The notes beneath the pieces were generated by a model. It saw nothing but the letters and a program-made list of their open reading frames with translations. It was not told where the DNA came from and made no database searches. A stretch of DNA of 64,000 nucleotides. It comes from Pseudoxanthomonas sp. 3HH-4. GTDB taxonomy: Bacteria > Pseudomonadota > Gammaproteobacteria > Xanthomonadales > Xanthomonadaceae. The stretch's first letter is position 1; the number at the start of each line of letters is the position of its first letter. Both the position numbers and the translations under genes were made by a program. Positions 8,134 through 19,300 of the stretch are shown here, piece after piece. The stretch covers positions 124,001-188,000 of the forward strand of contig NZ_VFPB01000005.1 of the NCBI RefSeq assembly GCF_006716465.1, written 5' to 3'.

Positions 8134-10560
8134 TCAGAAGATGTCGAACGCTTCCTCGTCCGGCACCGCGTCTTCGGGGCCGTACAGGTCGTAGTCCTGG
8201 ATGCGATCCATGTCTTCGACCTTCACCCATTCGGTCACGCCGTTCAGCGTGGCCTGCACCATGCCGTCGGGCGGATCGTTGAGCGCGACCGGCTTGTCCT
8301 TCAATGCCGCGCGCATGTAGTCGATCCAGATCGGCAGGGCGGCCTTGCCGCCGTATTCGCGGTAGCCCAGCGACTGGAAGTTGTCGCGCCCCACCCAGAC
8401 CACGGTGGCGTAGGTGCCGCCGAACCCGCCGAACCATGCGTCCCGGTGGTCATTGGTGGACCCGGTCTTTCCGCCCACGTCCTCGCGTCCCAGTACCTTT
8501 GCTGCAGTGCCGGTGCCGCGCTGGACCACATCGCGCATCATCGATACCAACTGGTACGCGGTGCGCTCGTCGATGGCGCGCGGCGCGGTGACGGCATTCG
8601 GGTCGGCCGGCTTTGCTTCTTCCCTGGGCTTCTGCGCGCTGGCGGCAGCGACAGGCTTGGCGGCATCGGCAGGACCGAAGTTGAAGCCATCCACCACCTG
8701 GCTGGCCGGCGTACTGCCGCCGTGCTGACCCTGGCCGCAACTGCGGCAGGCGACGGCGGGGTTCTCCTTGAACACCACGTTGCCTTCGCGGTCCTTCACT
8801 TCATCGATGAACCACGGTGTCACCCGCGAACCGCCATTGGCGAACACGGCGTACCCGCGAGCTACGGAGAGCGGGGTCAGCGAGGCGGTACCCAGCGACA
8901 TCGACAGGTTAGGCGGCAGTTCGGCTTCCTCGAAGCCGAACTGGCTGATATAGCTGCGCGCGAACGGCACTCCCATGCCGTCCAGCAGGCGCACCGACAC
9001 CAGGTTGCGCGACTGCACGAGCGCTTCGCGCAGCCGCATCGGGCCACGGAAGCCGCCGCCGTCGTTCTGCGGGCGCCACATGTGGCCGCGGCGGTCGCGG
9101 AACACGACCGGTGCGTCCAGCACGATGGACGCGGGATTGAAGCCCTTCTCGAACGCTGCCGCATACACGAACGGCTTGAAGCTGGAGCCCGGCTGGCGCC
9201 GCGCCTGGGTGGCACGGTTGAACTTGTTGCCAGCGAAGCTGTAGCCACCGACGAGCGCGCGCAGGGCGCCGTTGTTCGCGTCCAGCGATACCAGCGCGGC
9301 CTGCGCGCGCGGGATCTGGTCGACCACATACGCGCCTTCTTCCTTGCCGGCCTTGATGCGGGCCATGTCGCCGCGTTTGAACAGTTTGGCGGGCGTGCGA
9401 CCGGTCCACTTGCTGGCGGCGGCAGGCAGGATGAGTTCCTTGCCATCGGCCATCACCACCGTCGCACTGCCGTCAGCGGCGGTACCCGCCACCACCACGG
9501 GGATCATGCCGTTCTGCGCGGGCACGCCCCGCAGGTGCGCGGCCAGCGCGGTCGCATCCGCGTCGGCGCCCACGTCGAAATGCTGTTCAATTCCGTTCCA
9601 GCCATGGCGGTGGTCGTACAGGCCCAGGCCGTCCCGTACCGCGTCGTTGGCGGCGGTCTGCAGTGCGGCGTCCAGCGTGGTGGTCACGTGGTAGCCCTTG
9701 GTCAGCGCCTCGGGCCCGAAGCGCGCAATCATCTCCTGGCGCACCATCTCGGTCACATAGGGCGCATGCACCTCGATCGGGCGCTCATGCGGTTTGGCGT
9801 GCATGGGCTCGGCCTTGGCCTGGGCGGCATCGGCTGCAGTGACGTAACCATCCTCGCGCATGCGCTCTACGACATAGGCGCTGCGCTGCTGATTGCGGCC
9901 GGGATTGCTGATGGGATTGCCGCTGGAAGGGAATTTCAGCGCACTGACCAGGGTAGCGGTCTCGGCCAGGGTCAGCTGGTCCAGCGTCTTGCCGTAGTAA
10001 TACTCGGCGGCGGCCGCCACGCCATAGGAGCGGTTCCCGAAGAAGCTCTTGTTGAGGTACAGCTCCAGGATCTCGTCCTTGGTCAGCATCTTCTCGATGC
10101 GGATGGCCAGCATCATCTCCACCAGCTTGCGGGTGTAGCTGTACTCGGAGCTGAGGAACCACTGCCGGGCCACCTGCTGGGTGATGGTGCTGCCGCCGGC
10201 CACGCGGCCTTCCTTGCGGCTGACGATCTGCCAGACGGCTCGGGCGATACCCGTGGGGTCGATGCCGTTGTGTTCGTAGAACTTGCTGTCCTCGGCCGCG
10301 ACGAAGGCCTGCTTGACCCGGGCCGGGACCTTCTCGATCTGGACGGGATAGCGCCGGATCTCGCCGTAGAGCCCCATCAGCCGGCCGTCGCTGGCGTAGA
10401 TATAGAGGGGTTCCTGTAGTTCCACGCTCCGCAGGGACTGGACGTCCGGGACTTTGGACGAAACCGTGTAGTACAGCACCCCCAAGCCGACCAGGCCGGC
10501 GAGGGCAAGTATCAGGAACGTGATGAGGGTCCAACGGAGAAGACGACGGAAACGGGACAT
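8134..10560 (-). CDS. mrcA: Penicillin-binding protein 1A (bifunctional transglycosylase/transpeptidase)
   Basis: Polymerises and cross-links peptidoglycan. The 808-residue protein has an N-terminal membrane anchor (about residues 8-30) and a GT51 glycosyltransferase domain with [14 protein letters not shown] (catalytic Glu at residue 90) and [12 protein letters not shown]. After a linker domain the transpeptidase carries SSFKPF (nucleophile Ser near residue 460) and the [18 protein letters not shown] box. The start at 10560 ([10 protein letters not shown]) is chosen because GGAAAG precedes it by 8 bases and the membrane segment begins there. It is divergent from pilM, an arrangement common in gammaproteobacteria. 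Confidence 0.96.
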   Translation of the reverse strand: MSRFRRLLRWTLITFLILALAGLVGLGVLYYTVSSKVPDVQSLRSVELQEPLYIYASDGRLMGLYGEIRRYPVQIEKVPARVKQAFVAAEDSKFYEHNGIDPTGIARAVWQIVSRKEGRVAGGSTITQQVARQWFLSSEYSYTRKLVEMMLAIRIEKMLTKDEILELYLNKSFFGNRSYGVAAAAEYYYGKTLDQLTLAETATLVSALKFPSSGNPISNPGRNQQRSAYVVERMREDGYVTAADAAQAKAEPMHAKPHERPIEVHAPYVTEMVRQEMIARFGPEALTKGYHVTTTLDAALQTAANDAVRDGLGLYDHRHGWNGIEQHFDVGADADATALAAHLRGVPAQNGMIPVVVAGTAADGSATVVMADGKELILPAAASKWTGRTPAKLFKRGDMARIKAGKEEGAYVVDQIPRAQAALVSLDANNGALRALVGGYSFAGNKFNRATQARRQPGSSFKPFVYAAAFEKGFNPASIVLDAPVVFRDRRGHMWRPQNDGGGFRGPMRLREALVQSRNLVSVRLLDGMGVPFARSYISQFGFEEAELPPNLSMSLGTASLTPLSVARGYAVFANGGSRVTPWFIDEVKDREGNVVFKENPAVACRSCGQGQHGGSTPASQVVDGFNFGPADAAKPVAAASAQKPREEAKPADPNAVTAPRAIDERTAYQLVSMMRDVVQRGTGTAAKVLGREDVGGKTGSTNDHRDAWFGGFGGTYATVVWVGRDNFQSLGYREYGGKAALPIWIDYMRAALKDKPVALNDPPDGMVQATLNGVTEWVKVEDMDRIQDYDLYGPEDAVPDEEAFDIF

Positions 10561-10595
10561 CCAGTGCTTTCCGATTGCAGAATTCGTAACGGCAG

Positions 10596-10631
10596 AGTAT
10601 AGATGACCGCCGGGATCACCACAGGTGATCC
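10596..10631 (-). promoter_or_regulatory. Putative mrcA promoter with upstream dyad
   Basis: TATACT (minus strand, 10601-10596) is a good -10 for mrcA. A perfect dyad, GGATCACC-ACA-GGTGATCC (10613-10631), covers the -35 region. No regulator is assigned. Confidence 0.45.
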
Positions 10632-10674
10632 CAAGGGGAACAGGGACTTGGGGAACAACCCTCGTGAAACGTGA

Positions 10675-11834
<1,160 letters not shown>

Positions 11835-11835
<1 letters not shown>

Positions 11836-12608
11836 TGGCAAGAATCAACCTACTCCCGTGGCGTGCCGAGCGCCGCGTCCAGCGACAGCGCGAGTTCTAC
11901 GTGATGCTGGGTGCAGCGGCGATCGCGGGTCTGCTGCTGTCCTTCCTGCTGTGGTTCCACTATGACGGCCAGGTGTCCGGCCAGACCGAGCGCAACGACT
12001 TCCTCAAGGATGAAATCGCCAAGGTCCAGGCGCAGAACAAGGAAATCGAGCGCCTCGACGAGCAGAAGCGCCGCTTGCTGGCCCGCAAGGACGTGATCGA
12101 GAAACTGCAAGCCAACCGTTCGCAAATGGTGCACCTGTTCGACTCGCTGGTGCGGACCATTCCGGACGGCGTGATGCTGGCCAACATCAAGCAGGAAGGC
12201 GAAGTGCTGACGCTGCAGGGGCGCGCGCAATCCAACGCCCGTGTCAGTACCTACATGCGCAACCTGGAAACGTCCGGGTGGATGACCAAGCCAGAGCTGT
12301 CGATCATCGAAGCCAAGCCGGAAGAGGTCAAAACGCTGACCAACACCGGTGCAGGCAGCGCGCTGCCCTACGTGTTCACGCTCCAGGTACGGCTGGCGAA
12401 TCCCACCGCGGAACAGGAAGCGGAAACGGCCGCTGCAGGCGCCACGCCCGCCGATCCGAACGCCCCGGCCACCACGCCTGTCCCGGCAGCGCCGCTGGAA
12501 GGGCAGCCTTCGGCACCCGCACCCGCACCCGCCACACCTGCGCCCACCACCCCGACACCGACGGCGCCCGCAGGCAGTTCGCCCCAGGCTTCCGGGAGCA
12601 ACACATGA
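11835..12608 (+). CDS. pilN: Type IV pilus alignment protein PilN
   Basis: Bitopic inner-membrane protein of 257 residues. The conserved cytoplasmic MARINLLPWR tail is the PilM-binding motif. It is followed by a transmembrane helix (about residues 23-42), a coiled coil (about 45-95) and a ferredoxin-like periplasmic domain that pairs with PilO. The last 60 or so residues are an Ala/Pro/Thr-rich tail (PAPAPATPAPTTPTPTAPAG), a clear extension beyond the folded domain. The ATG overlaps the pilM stop (TGATG). Confidence 0.94.
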
Positions 12609-13294
12609 GCCAGAAGACGTCGCTCAAGAACCTGGACATCAACAACATCGGCGCGTGGCCGCAGAACGCCAAGATCGGATTCTGCGCCGTGCTCGCCGTG
12701 TTCATTCTGGTCCTGTCCTACTTCCTCTTCGTCAAGGGGAAGGTGGAGACACTGGATTCGCTCGAGCAGGAAGAGGTGCGCCTGCGCCAGGACTTCGAGA
12801 AGGAACAGGCCAAGGCCGCCAACCTCGAACCCCTGAAGCAGCAGCTCGCCCAGATGGAGCAGGTGCTCCAGCAGATGCTGCGCCAGTTGCCTAGCAAGAC
12901 GGAAATGCCCGACCTGATCATCGACATCTCGCAGACCGCGTTGTCCAGCGGCCTGACCAACGAGTTGTTCCAGCCGGAGCCCGAAACGCTGAAGGAGTTC
13001 TACGCCGAGAAGCCGATCCAGCTGCGCATGGTGGGCAACTACCACCAGTTCGGTGCTTTCGTCAGTGGCGTTGCATCCCTGCCGCGGGTGGTGATCCTGA
13101 CCATGCACGACATCTCGCTGCAGCCGAAGGAAGGCAAGGGCGGCATCAACCGCGGCGCCCTGGAGCTCTCAGGCACGGTCAAGACGTATCGCTACCTGGA
13201 CGAGACCGAGGTTGCGGAGCAGGAGGCCGCGGCGGCTGAAGCTGCCAAGGCGAGCGGCAAGGGCAAGGCGCCCGCGTCGGGAGGGAAGCAATGA
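12605..13294 (+). CDS. pilO: Type IV pilus alignment protein PilO
   Basis: Inner-membrane partner of PilN, 229 residues. It has a short cytoplasmic tail, one transmembrane helix (about residues 26-44), a coiled coil (LDSLEQEEVRLRQDFEKEQ) and a periplasmic ferredoxin-like domain. A charged Ala/Lys/Gly-rich C-terminus ends SGKGKAPASGGKQ. It overlaps pilN and pilP by 4 bases each (ATGA), so translation is likely coupled. Confidence 0.94.
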   Translation: MSQKTSLKNLDINNIGAWPQNAKIGFCAVLAVFILVLSYFLFVKGKVETLDSLEQEEVRLRQDFEKEQAKAANLEPLKQQLAQMEQVLQQMLRQLPSKTEMPDLIIDISQTALSSGLTNELFQPEPETLKEFYAEKPIQLRMVGNYHQFGAFVSGVASLPRVVILTMHDISLQPKEGKGGINRGALELSGTVKTYRYLDETEVAEQEAAAAEAAKASGKGKAPASGGKQ

Positions 13295-13818
13295 TGCGCA
13301 GCAATTGGCACCTTATGATCCTGGCGGCGGCCGTGCTGACGTCCGGTTGCGCCCGCGGCATCACCAGCACGCCCGGGGATGCGCCGAACCTGCGCGCCTG
13401 GGTGGAAGACGTGCGTGCGCGCCCAGCGCCACCACTCGAACCGCTGCCGGTGATGCAGCAGTTCGAAACGTTCGAATATGCGGCACAGACGCTCCGGGAT
13501 CCGTTCAGCAACGCCTGGAGCAATACCGACGGGGGCGGGCTGCGGCCGGATCCTGACCGGCGCAAGGAAACACTGGAGCAGTACCCGCTGGACAGCCTGG
13601 ACATGGTCGGCACGCTCGGCAAGGGGGCAGGTCTGGTGGCACTGGTGATGGGACCCGACAAGGTCACCTACCGGGTACGTCCGGGGAACTACCTGGGGCA
13701 GAGCGATGGCCGTGTCACCTCGGTCCGCGAAGATGGCTTGGAACTTGTCGAACTAGTGCCGGATGGCGCAGGCGGATGGCTGGAACGGCCGGCGTCGATT
13801 GCGCTTGAAGATCAATGA
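13291..13818 (+). CDS. pilP: Type IV pilus lipoprotein PilP
   Basis: Periplasmic lipoprotein that bridges PilNO to the PilQ secretin. The signal peptide ends with lipobox LTSG-C, with C20 as the lipidated cysteine. A proline-rich linker follows, then the beta-sandwich HR domain with LDSLDMVGTLGKGAGLVALV and YRVRPGNYLGQSDGRV, as usual for PilP. Length 175 residues. Either of two adjacent ATGs (13291 or 13294) may start it. Confidence 0.94.
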   Translation: MMRSNWHLMILAAAVLTSGCARGITSTPGDAPNLRAWVEDVRARPAPPLEPLPVMQQFETFEYAAQTLRDPFSNAWSNTDGGGLRPDPDRRKETLEQYPLDSLDMVGTLGKGAGLVALVMGPDKVTYRVRPGNYLGQSDGRVTSVREDGLELVELVPDGAGGWLERPASIALEDQ

Positions 13819-13832
13819 TTGGGGGATACACG

Positions 13833-15752
13833 ATGACCGCTACGAATGCCCACCGCCCGCGGCCGTCCCGGCGCCTGGCTACTTTCCGGGTCTGCTCTCT
13901 TGGGCTGGCCATCGGCCTGCTTGCGGCGGCCAATGCCGCAGGCGCCGCCTCGCCAACGCCACCGGCCTCGTCCCCCGTAACCGTCGCGACGCCTGCGTCC
14001 GCGGTCTCGGTGTCGAACATCGACTTCCGTCGCGGTGAGGATGGTTCGGGACGGCTGATCGTCAAGTTCGACGGGCAGGGCGCTGCTCCGGACCTGCGCA
14101 ACCAGGGCGACAGCGTGGTGGTGAGTGTCGGCAATGCGACGTTGCCCGCCTCGCTGCAGCGTCCGCTCAATGTGGTCGATTTCGCCACGCCCGTGCAGCG
14201 TGTCGAGGCACAGAGCAAGGGCGGCGGAACCCAGCTGGTGCTCAGCACCCGTGGCGATTTCGAATCGCTGGCATACCAGTCGGGCAACGAATACGTGGTG
14301 GAGATCGTGCCGCGCGCCGGACAGAAGGCGATGGGCGGAGCAAATGCCACCTCCGGTACCAGTGCCTCCGCCGTGGTGGCGGCAGCGCAGAAGGTGGCCA
14401 CCGAGGCCCGCCGCTACAGTGGCCGCCCGGTGACCTTCAACTTCCAGGACGTGCCGGTACGCACGGTGCTGCAGCTGATCGCGGAAGAGTCGAATCTCAA
14501 CATCGTCGCGTCGGATACGGTGCAGGGCAACGTCACGTTGCGTCTGGTCAACGTGCCGTGGGACCAGGCGCTCGACATCGTCCTGCGCGCCAAGGGCCTG
14601 GACAAACGCCGCGATGGCGCGGTGGTCTGGGTCGCCCCGCAGCCCGAACTGGCCAAGTTCGAGCAGGACAAGGAAGACGCGCGCATCGCGATCGAGAACC
14701 GCGAGGACATGGTCACCGACTACGTCCAGATCAACTATCACAGCGCCGCCGCTATCTTCAAGGCACTGACCGAGGCCAAGGGCATCGGCAACCAGAACAG
14801 TGGCGGTGGTGGTGGTGGTGGCAGGGAGCAGGAGAACGGATTCCTCTCCCCGCGCGGACGCTTGGTTGCGGACGAGCGCACCAACATGCTGATGATCAGC
14901 GACATCCCGAAGAAGGTCGCGCAGATGCGCGAACTGATCTCGATGATCGACCGGCCCGTCGACCAGGTGCTGATCGAAGGCCGCATCGTGATCGCCAGCG
15001 ATACCTTCGCGCGCGACCTGGGTGCCCGTTTCGGCATCCAGGGGCGTCGTATCGGGGACCGTAGCCAGGGCATCGGCGGTTCGCTGGGCGGCAACGCCGG
15101 CAACATCAGCAACCCGACCCAGCCGATCACCCCGGGTGGCCTGAATGTCAACCTGCCTGCAGACGGGTTCACTGACGCAGCGGCGGGCGCTCTTGCCTAT
15201 ACGCTGCTGGGCCGCAATTTCGCCATCGACCTCGAACTTTCCGCCATGCAGGAAGAAGGTCGTGGCGAAGTGATCTCGAATCCGCGCATCGTCACCGCCA
15301 ACCAGCGTGAAGGCGTCATCCGTCAGGGCAAGGAAGTCGGTTACGTCACCATTACTGCAGGCCAGGGCGGTGTTGCGACGCCCAACGTGCAGTTCAAGGA
15401 AGCCCTGCTGGAACTGAAGGTGATGCCCACAATCACCAATGACAACCGGGTGTTCCTGAACCTGAATGTCAAGAAGGACGAAGTGGCGGAGTTCATCACG
15501 CTGGAAGGCTATGGCAGCGTGCCGACCATCGACAAGCGTGAAATCAATACCGCGGTGCTGGTCGATGACGGTCAGACCGTCGTGATCGGCGGCGTGTACG
15601 AGTTCGCCGATCGCAGCAGTGTGGCCAAGGTGCCTTTCCTCGGCGACATCCCCTTCCTGGGCAACCTGTTCAAGAAGAAGGGACGCAGCAAGGAAAAGGC
15701 CGAACTGCTGATCTTCATCACGCCGAAGGTGCTGTCGGTCTCCAAGCGCTGA
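13833..15752 (+). CDS. pilQ: Type IV pilus outer-membrane secretin PilQ
   Basis: Forms the outer-membrane ring through which the pilus passes. Order: signal peptide (about residues 1-41), one AMIN domain (about 50-155) for peptidoglycan contact, an STN/N0 domain (RPVTFNFQDVPVRTVLQLIA), an N1 domain, and the secretin barrel ending with VPFLGDIPFLGNLFKKKG. A run of seven glycines sits in a loop of the N1 domain. ATG at 13833 is preferred because GGGGGA lies 6 bases before it; an in-frame ATG at 13815 overlaps the pilP stop and cannot be ruled out. Last gene of the operon. Confidence 0.94.
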   Translation: MTATNAHRPRPSRRLATFRVCSLGLAIGLLAAANAAGAASPTPPASSPVTVATPASAVSVSNIDFRRGEDGSGRLIVKFDGQGAAPDLRNQGDSVVVSVGNATLPASLQRPLNVVDFATPVQRVEAQSKGGGTQLVLSTRGDFESLAYQSGNEYVVEIVPRAGQKAMGGANATSGTSASAVVAAAQKVATEARRYSGRPVTFNFQDVPVRTVLQLIAEESNLNIVASDTVQGNVTLRLVNVPWDQALDIVLRAKGLDKRRDGAVVWVAPQPELAKFEQDKEDARIAIENREDMVTDYVQINYHSAAAIFKALTEAKGIGNQNSGGGGGGGREQENGFLSPRGRLVADERTNMLMISDIPKKVAQMRELISMIDRPVDQVLIEGRIVIASDTFARDLGARFGIQGRRIGDRSQGIGGSLGGNAGNISNPTQPITPGGLNVNLPADGFTDAAAGALAYTLLGRNFAIDLELSAMQEEGRGEVISNPRIVTANQREGVIRQGKEVGYVTITAGQGGVATPNVQFKEALLELKVMPTITNDNRVFLNLNVKKDEVAEFITLEGYGSVPTIDKREINTAVLVDDGQTVVIGGVYEFADRSSVAKVPFLGDIPFLGNLFKKKGRSKEKAELLIFITPKVLSVSKR

Positions 15753-15776
15753 GGTGTAGCGCTCAGCGCATCATCG

Positions 15777-15811
15777 AACGGGCCGCGATAGCGGCCCGTT
15801 TCGTTTCTTTC
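15777..15811 (+). terminator. Rho-independent terminator of pilMNOPQ
   Basis: AACGGGCCGC and GCGGCCCGTT (15777-15786 and 15791-15800) form a perfect 10-bp stem with loop GATA, followed by TCGTTTCTTT. Confidence 0.85.
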
Positions 15812-15905
15812 GCCTGGGGCTGAATCCGGCTCCGATTCGTCGTTCCCTGCGGGAACCGCCATGGCAAACTGCGGTCACAGGCACGCCACGCCTTCCGGAG
15901 CGCCC

Positions 15906-16898
15906 ATGGATTCCACGCCACTGAACACACGAACGCTGTTTGACCGCTTCAGTGCGCTGCGTGACGACCTTTCCCGGACCATCGTCGGCCAGTCCGCGCT
16001 GGTCGAAAGGCTGCTGATCGCATTGCTTGCCGATGGCCATCTTCTGGTGGAAGGCGCGCCCGGGCTGGCGAAGACCACGGCGATCCGTGCGCTGGCGTCG
16101 CGGCTGCAGGCGGAGTTCGCACGCGTGCAGTTCACGCCGGACCTGCTGCCTGCCGACCTTACCGGCACCGAGGTCTGGCGGCCACAGGATGGCCGGTTCG
16201 AATTTCAGCCCGGGCCGGTGTTCCATCCGTTGTTGCTGGCCGATGAAATCAATCGGGCGCCGGCCAAGGTGCAATCGGCGTTGCTGGAAGCGATGGGCGA
16301 ACGCCAGGTGACGGTGGGCCGGCATACGTATCCATTGCCGGCCTTGTTCCTGGTGATGGCCACGCAGAATCCGATCGAACAGGAAGGCACCTTCCCGTTG
16401 CCGGAGGCGCAGTTGGACCGGTTCCTCATGCACGTGAAGATCGGATACCCCGAGGCAGCCGCGGAAGCCAACATCCTGCGGCTGGCGCGTGATCGTGCCC
16501 GCGAACAGATGCAGTCCGTCCCGGCGGCGGTCGAGCGCATGCCATTGGAGGATGTCTTCAGTGCGCGCACACAGGTGCTGGACCTGCATCTCGCGCCGGC
16601 GCTGGAACGCTATCTGATCGAGCTGGTCCTCGCTTCGCGCGACGCTGCACGCTACGACGCGACGCTGGCGCGGCGGATCGCCTGGGGCGCGAGCCCACGC
16701 GGTTCCATTGCCCTGGAGCGCTGCGCACGTGCGCGCGCCTGGCTGGCAGGTCGCGACTATGTGACGCCCGACGACATCCGCGCCATCGCCCCCGACGTGT
16801 TGCGCCACCGCGTGCTGCCCAGCTACGAGGCCACGGCCGAGGGCTGGGATGGCGATCGTCTGGTGAAAGCGTTGCTCGACGTGGTCCCGCTGCCCTGA
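15906..16898 (+). CDS. MoxR-family AAA+ ATPase
   Basis: Chaperone-type ATPase thought to act with VWA-domain proteins. Walker A is GAPGLAKT and Walker B LLLADEINRAP, followed by MATQNPIEQEGTFPLPEAQLDRF, which includes sensor 1 and is diagnostic for MoxR. Length 330 residues. The start at 15906 is set by CGGAG 7 bases upstream; an in-frame ATG at 15861 is less likely. It heads a six-gene co-directional operon with DUF58, DUF4381, two VWA proteins and BatD. Confidence 0.92.
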   Translation: MDSTPLNTRTLFDRFSALRDDLSRTIVGQSALVERLLIALLADGHLLVEGAPGLAKTTAIRALASRLQAEFARVQFTPDLLPADLTGTEVWRPQDGRFEFQPGPVFHPLLLADEINRAPAKVQSALLEAMGERQVTVGRHTYPLPALFLVMATQNPIEQEGTFPLPEAQLDRFLMHVKIGYPEAAAEANILRLARDRAREQMQSVPAAVERMPLEDVFSARTQVLDLHLAPALERYLIELVLASRDAARYDATLARRIAWGASPRGSIALERCARARAWLAGRDYVTPDDIRAIAPDVLRHRVLPSYEATAEGWDGDRLVKALLDVVPLP

Positions 16899-16923
16899 GC
16901 GCCTGCGCGAACGTCCGCACGGC

Positions 16924-17826
16924 ATGCCCATGAGCGAAGGCATCGTACCCACCCTCACCGAGCTGATCGCCTTGCGGGCGAGCGCCCAGCGGCGCCCACC
17001 CGCGCGACGCGGCCGGCATTCCGTCACGGGGCCGTCCTCCTCGCCCTTGCGAGGGCGCGGCATGGAATATGCGGAATCCCGCGAGTACGTGGCGGGCGAC
17101 GATGTCCGCCACATCGACTGGCGACTGACGGCGCGCAGCGGGCGCACGCATACCAAGCTGTTCCAGGCCGAGCGTGAACGGCTGACGTTGCTGGTCGCCG
17201 ACACGTCGCCATTGCTGTACTTCGGTACGCGCGTGAGGTTCAAGTCGGTGCAGGCCGCGCGTGCCGGCGCGGTGGCGGCTTGGCAGGCCGTGCGTGAAGG
17301 CGATCGCCTGGCGATCCTGCGTGGCAGCATGACGGAAGCGCCTGTTCCGCCCGCATCGGGTACCCGCGGGGTACTGCGTGTTCTCGATGCGCTGGTGCGC
17401 TGGTATACGGCGCCACCACCGGAGGATCTGGGGTTGGCGTTCGCGCTCGATCACGCAGCACGCCTGCTGCGCCCCGGGTCGCGTCTGCTGGTGCTGGCCG
17501 ATCCCCACAGCCTGGCCACCATTCCGGAGACGCGGTGGCCGGCACTCGCCGCGCATCATGATGTGGTCGTGCTCTTGCTGACGGATCCGCTGGAGACGGA
17601 TCCTCCAACGCAGCGACTTCCCTTCTCCGTTGGAAGCCAGCGCGTGGAACTTGATCTCGCCAGCCCCGCGCAACGCGAGGCGTGGCGTGCCGAGTTCCAG
17701 CAACCCCTGGATCGCGCGCTTGATCGGCTGCCTGCACGCGGCGTGGAAGTCCGCACCTTGTCCACGGATGCGGACAGCGACGCGTGGCTCGTCGCGCTGG
17801 GCCGCGCGCAGCCGCAGGTGGCCTGA
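16924..17826 (+). CDS. DUF58 domain-containing protein
   Basis: Partner of MoxR in most genomes; molecular role unproven. The 300-residue protein shows the family core REYVAGDDVRHIDWRLTARSG followed by a VWA-like fold (LLVADTSPLLYFG) with an incomplete metal site. No transmembrane segment is evident, unlike many DUF58 proteins. Two ATGs (16924 and 16930) are possible and no strong ribosome site distinguishes them. It is 25 bases after the ATPase gene. Confidence 0.88.
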   Translation: MPMSEGIVPTLTELIALRASAQRRPPARRGRHSVTGPSSSPLRGRGMEYAESREYVAGDDVRHIDWRLTARSGRTHTKLFQAERERLTLLVADTSPLLYFGTRVRFKSVQAARAGAVAAWQAVREGDRLAILRGSMTEAPVPPASGTRGVLRVLDALVRWYTAPPPEDLGLAFALDHAARLLRPGSRLLVLADPHSLATIPETRWPALAAHHDVVVLLLTDPLETDPPTQRLPFSVGSQRVELDLASPAQREAWRAEFQQPLDRALDRLPARGVEVRTLSTDADSDAWLVALGRAQPQVA

Positions 17827-17828
17827 GC

Positions 17829-18281
17829 ATGACCATGGCGACGCTGGTGCTGCGCGACGTGCATGTTCCGCCATCGCCATCCTGGTGGCCGCTGGCGCCG
17901 GGCTGGTGGTTGTTGATCGCCGCCATCGTCCTGGTCATTGTCGGCGTGACCGCATGGCGACTGCATCGCCATCGGCGCCGCCAGGCATGGCAACGCTGGT
18001 TCGATGCGACGAGCGAAGAAAACACACCGGCCGCGCGGGTGGCCGCGATGTCGGAACTGCTGCGCCGTGCTGCGCGACAGCGGGATGCCTCCGCCGACCG
18101 GCTGGAAGGCGAAGCGTGGCTGCGATTCCTCGATGGTGGGAAAGGCCATGCGTTCACGCAAGGGCCCGGCCGACTGCTGTTGGATGGCGGATATCGTCGC
18201 GAGGTGGATGCAGTCGAGTTGGCCGCAGCGCGCGTCGTCGCGCGCGCGCGCTTCCTCGAACTGATGGCGGGTTCGCGATGA
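17829..18281 (+). CDS. DUF4381 domain-containing membrane protein
   Basis: Small membrane protein of 150 residues that regularly accompanies MoxR/Bat operons; function unknown. The N-terminal LRDVHVPPSPSWWPLAPGWW segment is the family signature. One transmembrane helix (about residues 23-43) is followed by a basic, helical cytoplasmic part. It starts 2 bases after the DUF58 stop and overlaps the next gene by 4 bases. Confidence 0.88.
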   Translation: MTMATLVLRDVHVPPSPSWWPLAPGWWLLIAAIVLVIVGVTAWRLHRHRRRQAWQRWFDATSEENTPAARVAAMSELLRRAARQRDASADRLEGEAWLRFLDGGKGHAFTQGPGRLLLDGGYRREVDAVELAAARVVARARFLELMAGSR

Positions 18282-19300
18282 GTGGGTCACTGCCCATGCT
18301 GCAGCTGCTGCAGGATGGCTATGCCGGCTTCGCATGGCCATGGTTCTGGCTGGCGTTTCCCTTGCCTTGGCTGGTGCGCTGGCTACTGCCCGCGCGCCGT
18401 ACCCAAGCCGATGCGCTGAGGGTGCCCTACGGTCGTTCGGTGCAATCCATCGCGCAGCGCGGTGGGCGCGGCATGCCGGGGCGGGGCGCCGCGCTGGCGT
18501 GGCTCGTGTGGTTCCTGCTCTGCGCCGCCGCCGCGCGTCCGCAACAGTTTGGCGATGCCGTCACGCCGCCGGTGAGCGGGCGCGACCTGATGCTCGCGGT
18601 CGACCTGTCCGGCAGCATGACCGAGCCCGATATGGAGCTGGGCGGTGCCGTCGTCGATCGCCTGACCGCAGCGAAAGCCGTGCTCGCCGACTTCCTCGAC
18701 CGCCGCGACGGTGATCGCGTCGGCCTGCTGGTATTCGGTCAGCGCGCCTATGCGATGACGCCACTGACGCGCGACCTGCAGACCGTACGCGAGCAGTTGC
18801 GCGATGCCGTGGCCGGGCTCGCCGGCCGCGAAACCGCGATCGGTGATGCCATCGCGCTCGCGGTGCGTCGGCTGCGCACGCAGGAGGAGGGCCAGCGCGT
18901 CCTGATCCTGCTGACCGATGGCGTGAACTCTGCCGGTGTACTGACGCCGCAGAAGGCAGCGGAACTGGCGAAGGAGGAGCGCGTGCGCATCCATACCATC
19001 GCCTTCGGCAGCGATGGGGGGATGAGCTTGTTCGGCATTCCGTTGCCGATGCCGGCCAGTTCGCCGGAAGACATCGACGAGGCGACCCTGCGCGATGTCG
19101 CCGCGCAGACCGGCGGACGGTTCTACCGCGCGCGCGATACCAACGAACTGGCCGGCATCTACGCCGAGCTGGATCGCCTCGAACCGGTGCAGCAGGCGGG
19201 CAAGGCCGTGCGCCCGCGCATCGAGCGCTATCACTGGCCCTTGGCCGCGGCGCTGGGCTTCGCGCTGTTGAGTTTCGTGTGGCCGCGGAGGCGCGCATGA
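18278..19300 (+). CDS. VWA domain-containing protein (BatA-like)
   Basis: Inner-membrane protein of 340 residues with N-terminal transmembrane segments, a von Willebrand A domain and a C-terminal transmembrane segment. The metal-ion-dependent adhesion site is complete: D109-L-S-G-S, followed by LTDGVNS. Bat proteins were named for Bacteroides aerotolerance; in proteobacteria they are linked to envelope stress, but the mechanism is not settled. It overlaps its neighbours by 4 bases on both sides. Confidence 0.9.
   Translation: MSGSLPMLQLLQDGYAGFAWPWFWLAFPLPWLVRWLLPARRTQADALRVPYGRSVQSIAQRGGRGMPGRGAALAWLVWFLLCAAAARPQQFGDAVTPPVSGRDLMLAVDLSGSMTEPDMELGGAVVDRLTAAKAVLADFLDRRDGDRVGLLVFGQRAYAMTPLTRDLQTVREQLRDAVAGLAGRETAIGDAIALAVRRLRTQEEGQRVLILLTDGVNSAGVLTPQKAAELAKEERVRIHTIAFGSDGGMSLFGIPLPMPASSPEDIDEATLRDVAAQTGGRFYRARDTNELAGIYAELDRLEPVQQAGKAVRPRIERYHWPLAAALGFALLSFVWPRRRA

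Noticed and set aside
8026-10419. A 797-residue open frame on the plus strand opposite mrcA
   Set aside because: It mirrors the codon pattern of mrcA and has no recognisable motif.
14804-14824. Simple repeat coding seven glycines in pilQ as a phase-variation tract
   Set aside because: The repeat unit is three bases (GGT/GGC), so length changes would not alter the frame.
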